A DNA stretch of 64,000 nt from Oxyruncus cristatus (Eukaryota > Chordata > Aves > Passeriformes > Cotingidae): contig VXAY01004719.1 of the NCBI GenBank assembly GCA_013399855.1, positions 310,001 to 374,000 on the forward strand. The letters run 5' to 3'. Both the position numbers and the translations under genes were made by a program. The notes beneath the pieces were generated by a model, which saw nothing but the letters and a program-made list of their open reading frames with translations, searched no databases and had not been told where the DNA came from. This document shows, in pieces, positions 27,161-39,300 of this stretch; positions within the stretch are counted from its first letter, which is position 1, and each line of letters opens with the position of its first letter.

Positions 27161-28852
27161 AAATTTCAGTTACTCAGCTTGAGTCAAATTAAATGAGAAC
27201 ATTCAGAAGACCATTATATTTTTTTAAAATTCAGATCAATCAAGTCTTTTGCTAATTCTCTTCAAATCTGTGGCCTGAACTGTACCCCAAGAACAGGAAA
27301 GAAAGTCTACTGTAGTTGTACTACTTCAAGGCTCAAGGATCATGAAATCTTAGGAATACCAGCTGGTGCTGCTGATCTTAATTTGTTCCCTAAGTCCTAA
27401 AGAAAAGCATGTCTTCCTTGGAAAGACAACCACAAGCCTAAATAAATGGCATTTATGCCTCCATCTCTCCTTGTGGCTCCCATTAGTAAGATGTGCCCTA
27501 ATGTTCTACTAAATAATTTATTGGCTGAAGTTGAATTTAAATTTGTCCTTTGGCATTTGCTAAGTCAGATATTAACTATTATATTCCTGTCAGCCAATAT
27601 CTTTACTTAGCTGCAATTACACCTCAAATTTTACTTCAAAATCTCAATTCAAAATATCAGCTTTAAAGGCTCTATAAAAATATGAGGTATTTAAAACTGT
27701 ATGTGGAAAAATTTCTCAAACACGTAGACTCTTCATAGGTTCAAAATTAATCTCTACTAGAAAAATATAGAAAACAAAAGACAGTACAAATACATGCAGT
27801 TAATTTACTATAAAAAAGCAAGACTGCTTAATTTTTAATTGTAAAGCATTAAAAGAAAAATACTTTCTGACAGAATTAACAGATGCATATTCCTCACTGG
27901 ATTTAGTATTAGTTGTAATGAGCAAGTATTACTAACATTTTTTACATTACTGTAATAAAAGAACCATGCTTGTTTTCCACCACCCACCTCCCCCGAGAAA
28001 AGTTTTTAGTGCTTTAACTGCTCCAAGAACAAATAACTTTTTTTTTTCAAAAAATAACTTTTCTCATTTCTTATCACAAATTACTTGTTTCTGCAACTGC
28101 AAATTTTCTCTGTATGTATGTTTCCCACAGTCTTTCTGTGAAGAGGGTTCATGAGCATGCTCAACCTCATAGCCACTCAGAGCTATCGAGGCCATTCCAG
28201 ATCACCAGTGCAGTGCTGCAGAAACACCAATAAAAGATATGGCCAAATTAAAGAGAAGCCAGGGGAGCTATGTAACTTGCATTACAGTGCAAGCAAGACC
28301 AAAGGACAATACTGTTTCCCAAAAAAGACCTATGGACTCAAATGACAAGTCTCTAATGAACAAACAAGAAGTAATGAAATCAAGAAATGGAGCAATAGAG
28401 AAAAAGACCTCAATGTAACGCAGATAAAGTAAGTGAGGGTGTGTAAATTTTAGCCTCTGCCTTGGGTTTTGTTGAATAAGAAGCACACTGGGCAAGTTGA
28501 AGAAAAAGTAAAGAACTGCCTTGAAGGGTCAGCAGTTAATGACATGACAAGTTGCACCCAGGTGAAATCCTGATGGCATGGGAAGAAAGAAAAGACACTT
28601 TAGAAGATCTATCTTCTGTCCAAGACAAAAGGTAAGATAGATGGATGTGGCAAAGAAAAGGAAATAGAAAAATAATCAATAACAATGAAGTGGCAGAAAA
28701 TTCTCCTCCCTGTGCAGAGTTTCTCCCTTGGAAAGCTAAAGACTTAAAACAGGTTGTGTCAATACAGTCACCTGAAAAAATACTGAGGGATGATACTGTT
28801 ACCACCCATATATGTTGCTTGGAAATGACCAATAGCATGGTCCAAAGCATAG
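27161..28852. other. HTR2A-ESD spacer, part 4 (no gene seen)
   Basis: AT-rich sequence with short homopolymer runs. No coding exon, RNA gene or further repeat could be recognised. Confidence 0.5.
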
Positions 28853-28996
28853 ATTTACAGAATTACAGAATATTCTGAGTTGGAAGAGACCCACGAGGAT
28901 CACTGAGTCCAACTCTTAAGTGAATGGCCCATAGAGGGAACTGAAACTGTAACCTTTCGGTAATTAGCACCAAGTTTTAACCAACTGAGCTAATAA
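28853..28996 (-). mobile_element. TguSINE1-like SINE (tRNA-Ile head, CR1 tail)
   Basis: On the minus strand the element starts with TAGCTCAGTTGG (RNA polymerase III A-box region of tRNA-Ile), then a 'GGTGCTAAT' anticodon-arm-like stretch and a decayed B box, and ends the tRNA part with 'GGGCCATTCA'. It continues with a CR1-X-like tail containing CTCAGAATATTCTGT and a short repeated end. A tRNA-Ile head fused to a CR1 tail defines the passerine TguSINE1 family. The element is incomplete at its 5' acceptor-stem end and is not a functional tRNA gene. Confidence 0.85.
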
Positions 28997-30892
28997 TTTA
29001 AGAATTTTTACAAATACCACATTGGAATCATAAATGGCTAAATTATGATCAATTGCTATCAAGAACACTGGAAAAATTCTTTACAGAAAAAACCAACGTA
29101 CTATTGTTGTTAGTATTGTTGCATTATTTATATCCTGGCAAAGTGGACTCTGAAGTGTGAAGTCAGTGCTCTGAATAACCAAAGTGAAAATGAGATCACA
29201 TACAAAAAGTTGAGAAAAAAGTACTGAAATGCACCGGCAGGAGGAAGTTAGTAACTAACATCCTTAATTCAGACTATCAAAACAAAAACACTGGAAAAGT
29301 GTGTACCCCCAGATGCTGAGGGAAGGACTGTACTTTCTGAAAAGAAAGTGGGAAAGGAAGAATTCGGTGCTATGAGCTGAAGACATACAGGTTGATTGCC
29401 TACAATCTGAAAGTTTCTTGCTGGAAGCTTTACAGAAAAAGTGTTCAAGTGGGTTGATCCTAATGGTATGTTTCCCCAAGTACAGAAAGGATGGTGAAGA
29501 GGCAAAAACCCTTCTGACAGAATACAAAGACTTTCTTACTAACACCAACAGAAATTCTAGGTAGATTATGTGAAATCATATCCCTTGATTAGATCAGTGG
29601 TAAAATACTAGAAAAGAGTAAAAATGTTCGAAAACACTGTCTGTGTAGGAGGACCACACAGAAAGTATGTTGGAGTAGTATGTGTTGTATACAACAATAA
29701 TGTAATATGTAAAGCTAGAATCTATAAGCCAAAAGATTTTCCAAGTGAGTATATATCTTTCTTTTAATATCATCATTTCTACTGGTTGCCTTGCTGTACT
29801 ATGTGAGAAGCCATTTATTGATGAAGGAAAGGAAGCCTGTTTCACATCTGGTATTTTTTAGAGAATCTGAAATTATAGGCAAAATGCTAATAAAATGAAT
29901 TCACAGGTGAGAACTGCAGACACTGTATCAAAGGATACAGAAATGGCATTAATATTAAACAAATGCACATAACCAAAGATACTAGAAAGATCTAGCCACA
30001 GCACAGAAGAGATTGTACCAGCCTGGCTCCCTCTGCCTTACACTGTTCTTAACACTACCCTGGTGTGTCAGCTCTGTGCCATGAAAACAGCTCTCTGGAG
30101 GGCTGTGACACAGCTCTCACATTACATACCTATGCATTTACTTTCTGTCATTTTTGACTGAAAAGACATAAAAAAATAATGCCTGTAATGGAGCCAGGGG
30201 AGGCCAGGCAAACTCATCAGCAGGCTGCCACTTGTAGCCTTCTGAATATGTCACTCTGAAATGGGAGCAAATAGGACAGAGCCCATCTAAGGGACTTGGG
30301 TAGGAAGACCAGGAACACATCAAAATCTTCGCAGTATCACTGCCTGAGTTAGTCAGTTTTTATACTGACAAGAGATAAGTAAATAGCTAGAAGCAATTGC
30401 AGATACCATGCAAAAGGAGATGTGCCAAATGACAGCTGTCTATAAAACCAAGAAGGAAAACAGACTTGCTAAAGTTTAGCTCAAATAACTAGCTGGGCAA
30501 TATCTGACAGACTTTTTGTACCAACTACATGCAAGTAGGGAGACAAGATAGCAAAGCTGCTCTAGGAGACAGGATGTGTGGCCCAGGTCTGAGGTCCAGC
30601 AGCTGCAGTTCACACAGACCTACCAGGGAAGAATACAAAGTACTGTGGGTACAAAATTGTCGGTGCTGTTCCTTGCTGGAAGAAGGGATCAAAAATACAG
30701 AGGGAATTACTGTCATGTTGGCAAAGTAAAGACTGCAAAATGTTATGGGCAAAAATAGTTGCTGCCAGTGCAATACATGGTACAAGACTGAAAAGAGGGA
30801 GAGCGCTCAGCTGAGGACACTTTTTGACAACTGTTAGGCATGTTTAACTGCAAATAAACAAATTAGAAAAGTTTTAAAAATAAATAATGATT
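28997..30892. other. HTR2A-ESD spacer, part 5 (no gene seen)
   Basis: AT-rich sequence upstream of the polypurine tract, with no supported gene or nameable repeat. Confidence 0.5.
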
Positions 30893-31153
30893 TTTAAAAA
30901 ATTAAAAAAGAAAAAGAAAAAAGAAAAAGAAAAAAAGAAAAAAAAAGAAAAAGAAAAGAAAAGAAAAAAAAAGAAAAAAAAGAAAGAAAAAAAAGAAAAA
31001 AAAAGAAAGAAAAAAAAAANGAAACAAGCACAGCAAGCTTGTACTTTCCAAAAAAGAAAAAAAATAAAGGCAAAAGGAAAAAAAAAGAAAGAAAGAAAAA
31101 AAAGAAAACAAAGAAAGAAAAAAAAAAAGGAAAAAAGAAAAGAAAAAAAAAAG
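30893..31153 (+). repeat. Polypurine (A/G) low-complexity tract
   Basis: About 260 bases are almost entirely A with scattered single G, in loose AAAAG/AAAAAAG units. A short unique island (31021-31050) and one ambiguous base at 31020 interrupt it. Lys/Glu-rich and Phe-rich open frames across it are artefacts of composition. It lies roughly 400 bases left of the ESD CpG island. Confidence 0.95.
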
Positions 31154-31549
31154 ACCAGACCCTCCTACAGTAGGAAGTGGGATAATTTGGCTTATGAATA
31201 AGATGGAAACACTACCAAGTGTCTACTTTGCCATCTTGCAGGTGAGGTGTAAAATACCTATACTAGAATTTTGGTCCACTATAAAATCAGCAGTCTGTCA
31301 GGTGGCAGTTGCTACGAAGACCTCTAAAATATCGAGGGGAGGTAAAACATTTAGAACGCACTGATACTACTGCTAAAACATAGCAGAACGCACTTATGCG
31401 GCGGTCCCAGCTCAGGCCTTTTGCCCACCCTCGAAGAGGGACAATGACACTGGCAGAAACACTTGCTGCTTCGAATAGGCCACCATTTTCAGATTCTTTG
31501 GATTAAGTTTTTATTTCAGTCTTCATTTTTTTTTTTACTGCTCCATATA

Positions 31550-32110
31550 TTCTCCTTCAGAGCCGGGAGGGCCACCCCTGCAGCGCGGGGGTTCAGAGCT
31601 CCCTCCCCGCCGCGCCATGGCGGGCGGGAGGCGGGGGCGGGCCGGGGCCGGGGCACCAGGAGGCCGCCTGCGCGCAGGGGCCNNNNNNNNNNNNNNNNNN
31701 NNNNNNNNNNNNNNNNNNNNNNNNNNNNNNNNNNNNNNNNNNNNNNNNNNNNNNNNNNNNNNNNNNNNNNNNNNNNNNNNNNNNNNNNNNNNNNNNNNNN
31801 NNNNNNNNNNNNNNNNNNNNNNNNNNNNNNNNNNNNNNNNNNNNNGGCCGTGCGGGCCCGGCCGGCGGGAGGCCGCGGGGGAGGGCTCGCTGTCTCCGAG
31901 GGCGGGAGGGTGGAAATGGAGGCGCGGGAGAGCGCTGTGGGGCAGCGGGCGGGACTGGCTGTGTGGAAACGGAAAGGGGCGTCCCAAGCGGACCCGGGGC
32001 CGGGGCCTTGATACCGTTTCAGCCCCTCTAGCTCGGCGCTGTGGTGGGATGGGTGTAAGGCGCTGCTGTGTGGGCGCCCCTCGGCTCCGACCCCACCGGG
32101 GTGGTAGGAG
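31550..32110 (+). promoter_or_regulatory. ESD: ESD CpG-island promoter, probably with the non-coding first exon
   Basis: Composition changes abruptly from AT-rich to very GC- and CpG-rich. A GC box, GGGGCGGG, sits at 31634-31641, with similar motifs nearby. No TATA box is visible, as expected for a housekeeping gene. The first ESD coding exon at 33232 opens with a 3' splice site eight bases before its ATG, so at least one non-coding exon must lie upstream, most likely here or inside the gap. Open frames crossing the gap are not credible genes. Confidence 0.75.
31683..31845. other. Assembly gap (163 N)
   Basis: A run of 163 undetermined bases in the middle of the CpG island. It probably reflects GC-rich sequence that failed to assemble, and the true length may differ. 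Confidence 0.99.
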
Positions 32111-32224
32111 ACAACGATCAGGCCCTTAGGGCTCTCCGTGGTGCATGTCTTTTCTAGGCCGGTGTCCCATAGAAGCGCACAGCTCTTAGGGAACGTGGTT
32201 TCTCCTCAGGATTTTCTTGTGTGC

Positions 32225-32498
32225 CGACCATGGCAACCAGTGACAGGACGCAAGGGAACGGCCTGAAGTTGTGTCAGGGAAGGTTTAGGTTGGATGTTGG
32301 GAAATGGTTCTTCACCCAGAGGGTGGTTCGGCACTGGAGCAGGCTTCTCAGGGCAGTGGTCACAGCACCAAGCCTGACAGAGTTCAGGAAGCATTTGAAC
32401 AACGCTCTCAGAACATTGTAGGATTCTTGGGGCTGTTCTTCTAAGAGTTGAACTTGATGATCCTAGTGTGCCCTTTCCAGCTCAGAATATTCTGTGAC
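32225..32498 (+). mobile_element. CR1 LINE 3' end (CR1-X-like)
   Basis: Opens with 'aaccagtgacaggacgcaag' and continues with CR1 phrases (aggtttaggttggatgttgg, ttcttcacccagagggtggt, actggagcaggcttctcagg). It ends with 'gttgaacttgatgatccta' and a CTCAGAATATTCTGTGA terminus. That terminus closely matches the tail of the SINE at 28853-28996. The insertion is sense to ESD, in its first intron or 5' region. Confidence 0.9.
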
Positions 32499-33231
32499 CC
32501 TTTTGGCCTGTACCCCTTTCAGCTGCCTGGTTGGCCTTACTACCTGTGCAAGCTGACAGTGTCCCCTTCTGTGTCACCCTTCCCGAATTTCCTTAGCACA
32601 TTTACTACCTTTGCGCTACCAGCTATTCTAAAACTTCCCTGACCCTTTCTTTGCTTGTATTTCTCATACTAATTGCCATGGAAATAAACCCTCTGCTTCT
32701 CTGTTTCTGCCATCCCACAGACTGTTAGAACATGGTAATTAATTTCCATCAAAGATGAGAACAATCCTCAGTATTGTGGTAATTAGTGGCTGGGTTCTAC
32801 CACACACAGCGAGTGAAAGGTGCGACAAGTTTATCTCCTGTACAGTCATTGTGGAGGTAGCAGCCTGGCTACATGTCACAGGCAGCTGCAGGTTAACCAC
32901 AGCACATGAGGTTGCTTGTTGGGTAGCGTTGGTAGACAAAGAGCAAGCCACAGTTACTGCAGAGGTAAGGGTGATTGAAGATATGGGTCTATAGGAAATC
33001 AGGAAGGCTTTGCCCATCCTGCTCACAAGAGTTCAGTCTCCCCTGCCCTGTTTCTGTGGGGTAATAAAAAGTTAATGAAAGATCAGAAAGTGTTTTCAGG
33101 AGATTCTGAAAAGCTATAAAACTAAACAAAGATATTTAAAGTTGTACTCAACTCTTCTTTCCTCAAAATTCACTGGAAGTCCAGGAATGTTTTATTTGCA
33201 AATTTAACTTGCTCCACTTTTTTTTTTGCAG

Positions 33232-33307
33232 TTAAAATCATGGCTCTGAAACAGGTTTCCAGCAACAAATGCTTTGAGGGTTTCCAAAAGGTGTTTGAAC
33301 ATGACAG
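33232..33307 (+). CDS. ESD: ESD coding exon 1 (start codon)
   Basis: The acceptor is a T-rich run ending tttgcag|tt. Eight untranslated bases precede the ATG at 33240. It encodes residues 1-22 plus two bases of a Ser codon; the donor is acag|gtaaac. There is no in-frame ATG before it within the exon, and the N-terminus matches ESD orthologues. Confidence 0.95.
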
Positions 33308-36300
33308 GTAAACGCCACTAAAGCAGCCTAGATGTTTAGCATGGGGCTAAACATATACTGTCATTGCTGTCAGTGTTTTCAGTCTGCAGGAAAATAGCAT
33401 GTTCTCACTAATATCCATATTTTAGTAAGAAATAATGTCTTCTGCTGCTTTGGCTGTGTTCTTGTATTTCTGTGTTAATGTTTAACATAATCTAGTGTAC
33501 TTAGTGCTGCAGATCTGAGATGGGAAGCCAGCATTTTTATTTTTGAAAATGAAGCTCCATCACTTTGGGTTGTCTTATTTGTGGCACAGAGAATTGCTGT
33601 GTGTACAAAGTTCCATTCACTTTACTAGATATTTCACTTCTGTGCACTCAGGAAAAGAGTAGACAGATGCAGCAGATAGTTCTTCAGTAAGAATTACTTG
33701 CAATTTAATAGCCAAAGCTCAAGTTAAATATTGCTGGGGTTCCGATTTCAGTTTTCAAACTGTTCCCAGTTAGCAGCACTGTGAAAATGTGGCTTATTTG
33801 TAAGCCTCTGTTTTAAGGATATTCAGAACAAGGTAGGAAAGTCAGCTGTTGCCAATTCGAGTCTAAGGCTGAGTTTAAGAATGGCTTTTCACTTCATTTA
33901 CCTTAGCTGTTACAATTCACTGACAGAATCTCTATTTGAATGAAATGCATAGAGTTCACTGTCATTAAAAAAAAAAAAGTTATCTTGTTAATCAAGTAGT
34001 GGTGATAACCAGGAGTCTTTTATTAATACAGTGCAGAGCTAAAATGCAAAATGAAATTTGGAATCTACTTGCCTCCAAAAGCAGAAACTGGAAAGTGTCC
34101 TGTGCTGTATTGGCTCTCGGGTAAGTAACATGAATTTTAGTAACTTAAAAAAGATAATCTTAAACGTGTTCAAGCTACTGAGCTACAGTTTCTGAAAACC
34201 TAATGTGGAGGTATCAAAGTGGCAGCTCTTGAATTCTACAGAAGATCGTCTTCTGGAAGAAGCATTTACTTTGAGTGTACTGTGATCCATTAGGATGCAG
34301 CCAGCACTGGGGGTAGCCTACCAGATTGTGTTCTAAAATGCTCAGTGTTCAAAATGTTCTACACTTGTGTTCTAAAATGTTCATACTTTTTGTTCCAAAA
34401 CATATACATTTAAAGGTTCTCCTGAAAGGCCTTCCCATTGGGGCACCTCCTGCTTCCCTTTTTTTACGACAGACTGCTTCAGCTAACAGAGATGGGTTGT
34501 GAAATACAGCCCATGAAAGCCAGCACATTTGTCCTGTGGACTCCACCTTATTCTGAGTCCTATTTTGCAGGGAGCAGCTGGTGAACTTGAAAAGAGAGGT
34601 GCTGTTAGCTGCCTTAGTGCAAGCACATCTAGACTAAGGTAAACCTGTAGGATCAGAAAGGGCCAGGGGCTGAACAAGGTTGTGCAAGAGCAGTGAAGTT
34701 GTCTTATCCACAGCATCGTTTCTTTATCTCTCCAGCTCCTGTAGCTTCCTATCCAGCTGCTGTCTTGTTGGATGTAAGGCAAGCTGAGATGTGACTGTGT
34801 GTACAGACATGTGCTCCCAGTTATCGTGGCTTCGTTCCTACAATCCTATTTCTGCCATCTCCCATAGAGCTGGGTCTCGCACCAAAACTGCATAAATAAT
34901 GTTAAGGGTTTCAAAATCCTCAGGTTTATGTTGGTGATGACTCTTGGATAAATTAATTAAATTGGAGGGTTTTTTCCTGTTATTCAAGATGAAAAGCATA
35001 AACTCTGTTCTGTAGTTTTAGGAGTTATTTATTGAGACTTCTGTTTAGAAAGCAGGAGACTTGACTCTTAGTGTGAAGAATATGCTCTTTGTATGTATTC
35101 ATTTCACAAAATAGCTATTAGGTCTGGTTTGGAGAATGACAGCAGACTGCATAAAAATGTTCATCCTTAATGTTAGAAACATCAAAATTGTCTGAAGAGC
35201 TCTGAGCCATGCAGCACATTTATTTTTTGAATGTAAACCATGCTGTCTTAGCTAGTATATCCATCAAATTAGGTTATTTGCAACTTGTCCTCAGAGAAAA
35301 CAAGAATCATTAAGCCCTCTCAAATTGCACAATGAAGAAAAATTAAAATATTGGTGTGGAGTATTACTTATTTGTAATTGGACTTCCTTTGGGCCTTCTG
35401 CAGTACAGAAGGCATGGATTGCTGTGGGTTTTGGAGCAAAGTGCTTACAGGCCCTTATCCTGCCTAAAGTATGTGAACTTTGTCAGACCACATGTGTAAT
35501 TCTGTGATGCAAACAGCTGAGATGGCAGTAGACAGAAAAATATAGTTGCAGGGTTAGGTGTCAGAAGTAAAGGATGTCAACCTTAGCAACAGTGTCTGTT
35601 AATGGATTTGAATTCACGGTACTTGAGGGCACAGTAAGCTGTATGAGTGGGGACTCGAGGGGATACAGAGTACACATTGACCTGTTTTTGATCACATGTT
35701 AGTGTTACTAGACGTGACATGCAACTGTGTCTGTTTCTGTGGATTGTTAAGTATTGTTGAACCTAGTGGAAAGACTTTTCCGTGTTTATGGAGATAAGAA
35801 TCCCTTGTTTTGCAAAACCTTTTCTGTCAGGAAGGGTTTGCTATGAGTGATGGGTAACCAATGATATTTTTATTTCTCTAGGGTTAACTTGCACAGAACA
35901 GAATTTTATAACAAAAGCTGGTTTTCAACAAGCTGCAGCTGAACATGGTCTTATTGTGGTTGCGCCAGACACAAGCCCACGTAAGTTCTAGCAAGAGACA
36001 TAAGAGTTATTACACTGAAGGGCACTGTCTCTATCTTGGATAATGGAGTGCTGCAGTTTGCTACAAAGTGTGTTTCCCACCTGGGTCAGAATATGACCTC
36101 ACCTTGAATTGTTTGCTAGATCATACTGTGTATGTTTTTAGTAATGTGATAGTGAGGGTTCGACATTTGAAACACTCTTGCTGTTGTGGCACTAAAACGA
36201 AAACAAAGGGGCCATTGAGTTCAGCACGAATGAGGGGAGGAAAGAAAAGTGAAACAAGAATCATGTATTATTAGAATTCTTGCTGACACCTTGTGACTTA

Positions 36301-39300
36301 CTGAGACTCTGTAACACCTGCAGAACTGTGTTGTGACACAAAGCTGCAATGCTTGCTCTTTATTTTATTCTGTCTTCTAAAGCCAATTAAACACATATCT
36401 GTAGAGGATTCCAGTACTTGGAAAAGCAAATCAGAAACCCTTCCACCCCTGCTACTAAAACAGACTACTGATGAATGGAGTTTTTAAATGTTGTGCTGTT
36501 ATCTGTATAAGTCTGAGTATGGGAAACCTGAAAATCGTGGATCAGCACTTACTGGAAATACAGTCATTTGGGGATTCAGAGTTTTATGTTTCGTATTTGC
36601 TGGATTCTGCTGAAGTCTTGTGAGTGCTGTATACAAAGGGTGGCAGTCTTCCACTATTTCCCAAGCTTTAGTGGGTCAGATCTGAACAGAGGCAATATTG
36701 AAATGAAGTGATATTCTTTCCATAAAATATTTTTCACATTGAGGTTTTTAAGTTGTGTCAGGTCAAAGAACATAAATACATGTTTCTAGTGAAGAAGAGG
36801 GACAGAAGAGTGAAACTTCTGTATGAGTGAACTTTACACTTCGTTGTTGCTATTTGCTGCAGGCTAGAGATGGGCAACTGACCTTTGTCTTATTGACATT
36901 GAGTGATTATACTGGAACTTGTTTTTGATGTTATCTGTGTAAGTTGTCTCTATCAATGTGTAACTGTATTTGCATATTCACTGCTCTATTTTTTTTTAAA
37001 TCCCCCTTGGCAGCTTCTGTCTTGCCTTTAATTCTAATAACTGGTAAGGATTGCTTTGCTATTTGGATGAAATTCAGTATGTGTTTCATATTATACTCTG
37101 AAATTTTAGCTCTGAGACTCCAAATGTTCTTAAGTCTCTTAGAGCTGTCTGGAGAAATAAGTGAAAAGCAATTAAAATATAATCATTAATTAAGAGATCT
37201 GAGCACGTGCAGTGAAAATGCTTACATATGCTTTCTAACTGTGTAGTTAAAAAGCATGAGAATTAAAAATACATGAGAATTACCTTCCAGAAGCCAGGAA
37301 GTGTAGCTGGTGGGTAAAAAGACTGCATGAAATCATTAAATACCTGTCATTACAGACCCTCTGTCAGGCCTTGGTAGACTTTACTTTTCCTTCTTTTGAG
37401 GGGTTTGCTTTTCCAGACAGGTGTGTTGAACAGTATTATGCAGATTTCTTTTCAAATTTCTGGTTTTTTTCAAGGCTCCATGAAAGTTTCTTTTAGCATA
37501 ATGAGCATTGCCTTCATTACCTGGCAGGCCGTGCTGAGTTATTGTCTATTTCCAACATGTTGTGTAAGCACCCCGAGTCCCTGGGACTGTGGGACTGTTA
37601 AGTTATGAAATCACTCAGCATTCAAGGGCATGTCACTCTGGAGCAGAGTCAACTTTGAATCCTTGTACAAATCTGATTTCACACTGTGACAGGGTGGCAG
37701 GTATCTTTACACAAATCATGAGGCACTGTCAAACTACACATGGGTTTGCAGTGTAGTCTGACAGTGGTAAAAACCCATGTAATTTTGGATTGCAGAAACT
37801 ACGAACATTTTGGAGAAAGAGAGGCCATTATTTCCTACCACATGTACCTTGAAATATTACATTCTGTTCTGCAAACCAGGCTGGTAAATCACAGGCTAAT
37901 CAAAGGGAGGACTGGATGGGATGTATTACTTTCAAGGACACATCTGCAAATTTAGTTTGAAAGCGTAGCCTTTGAAAAGAGGTTACAGTCCTGCAGTTAT
38001 TCAAAGAAGAAGCTACTTAAGTTTCATGGAGAGTTATAGGTGGAAGCAATGAAATGAATTGCAGAAAAGGTAGAGGTATAGACTTTAAAAAATTACAGGA
38101 ACAGTAAGTGTTATTATTCTCTAGGATCTTAGAAAGGGAGGTTAGCAGACATTATTTGAAGCACATAAACTGGCCTGCACACACCATTTGGTGCTATGTG
38201 TTCTGGGGAAAGGAAATTTTCTTCAGTTTTGGTTTCTCACGTAGTACTCTTGTACTTGGCCTAGTCACTGAAATAAGCTGATAGCACCAATTAACAAATA
38301 ACAACTTTTGATTAAGTCCCTGGGTAAATTGGACAAAGCTTTACAGAAGTAATTTAGGAGAGATCGGTATGTTATATTTATTTATGAAGAGATACTGAAA
38401 CTGTTTAGAAGTTTGATATATGTGCAGGTATTATGTAAGTGACATTTTGAAGTGTTATTGAAATAACACTTGAAACCACTGTATTAATGAATGAAAATCT
38501 GAATTGTATTATATTTGGAGGGATAGAGCTATGATGATTGGGAAACTTGAGTCCCAAGTCTCTGATTTGTATGGCAGGTTCTCCAATTCTGAACATGTAG
38601 TAAAGACAGTAACTGTAGAAAGAATTTTCATTGCCAGGTGGCTGCAATATTGAAGGAGAAGATGAAAGTTGGGATTTTGGCACTGGTGCTGGTTTTTATG
38701 TGGATGCCACTGAAGATCCTTGGAAAACAAACTATAGGATGTATTCCTACATAAAAGATGAGGTAACTTTGCTCCTGCTGATGCTGGGTAAGATAAAGGG
38801 GTATGGTTAAGTCATACTCTTTGTTCCTAGAACCAAGGCTTGCCTAAGATGATTTTGATAGCCTGTGGGTGGTTTGTCATTTTCTTGCTTTTCTCTTTTA
38901 TAAAAAGAATGTATTATTTCTTTTTGAATCCTTGATTGTTTCAGTGATTGGATTTATCCAGTTGTTAGGCCTTTCCCTGCCCCCCCAACAGATGTTGTCG
39001 TAGAACTGAGGAGAGAGAGAGAGAGAGAGAACCAAAGCACAGAGACAACATCTGGCAGGGCTTGAGGAGGAACTCCTTGAGTCAGCTTTCCTGCTGGAGA
39101 TGCCACAGGGTTGGCCTATACTTCTGATTTTAATTTGTTACCTGTGAAAATTCTCTGCTCCTGTAAAATCTCTGCTCTGCTGCTTGTGAAACAACCCAGT
39201 GCATTTCACTGCACCAGTACTTCAGCTGTATTGCCTGTTTACACTGGTTTTGCTGTCTTGTGGGGAATGGGGAGGTGGTTCTTTACCTGGGTGTGAAAGG

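Noticed and set aside
28925..28996. Possible tRNA-Ile gene on the minus strand
   Set aside because: The A box is good but the B box is decayed, the acceptor stem is missing, and the sequence continues into a CR1 tail; it is the head of a SINE.
30887..31201. Lys/Glu-rich 104-codon open frame
   Set aside because: Pure translation of a polypurine low-complexity tract.
31463..32129. Open frames of 150-182 codons across the CpG island
   Set aside because: They span 163 undetermined bases, so their continuity is artificial.
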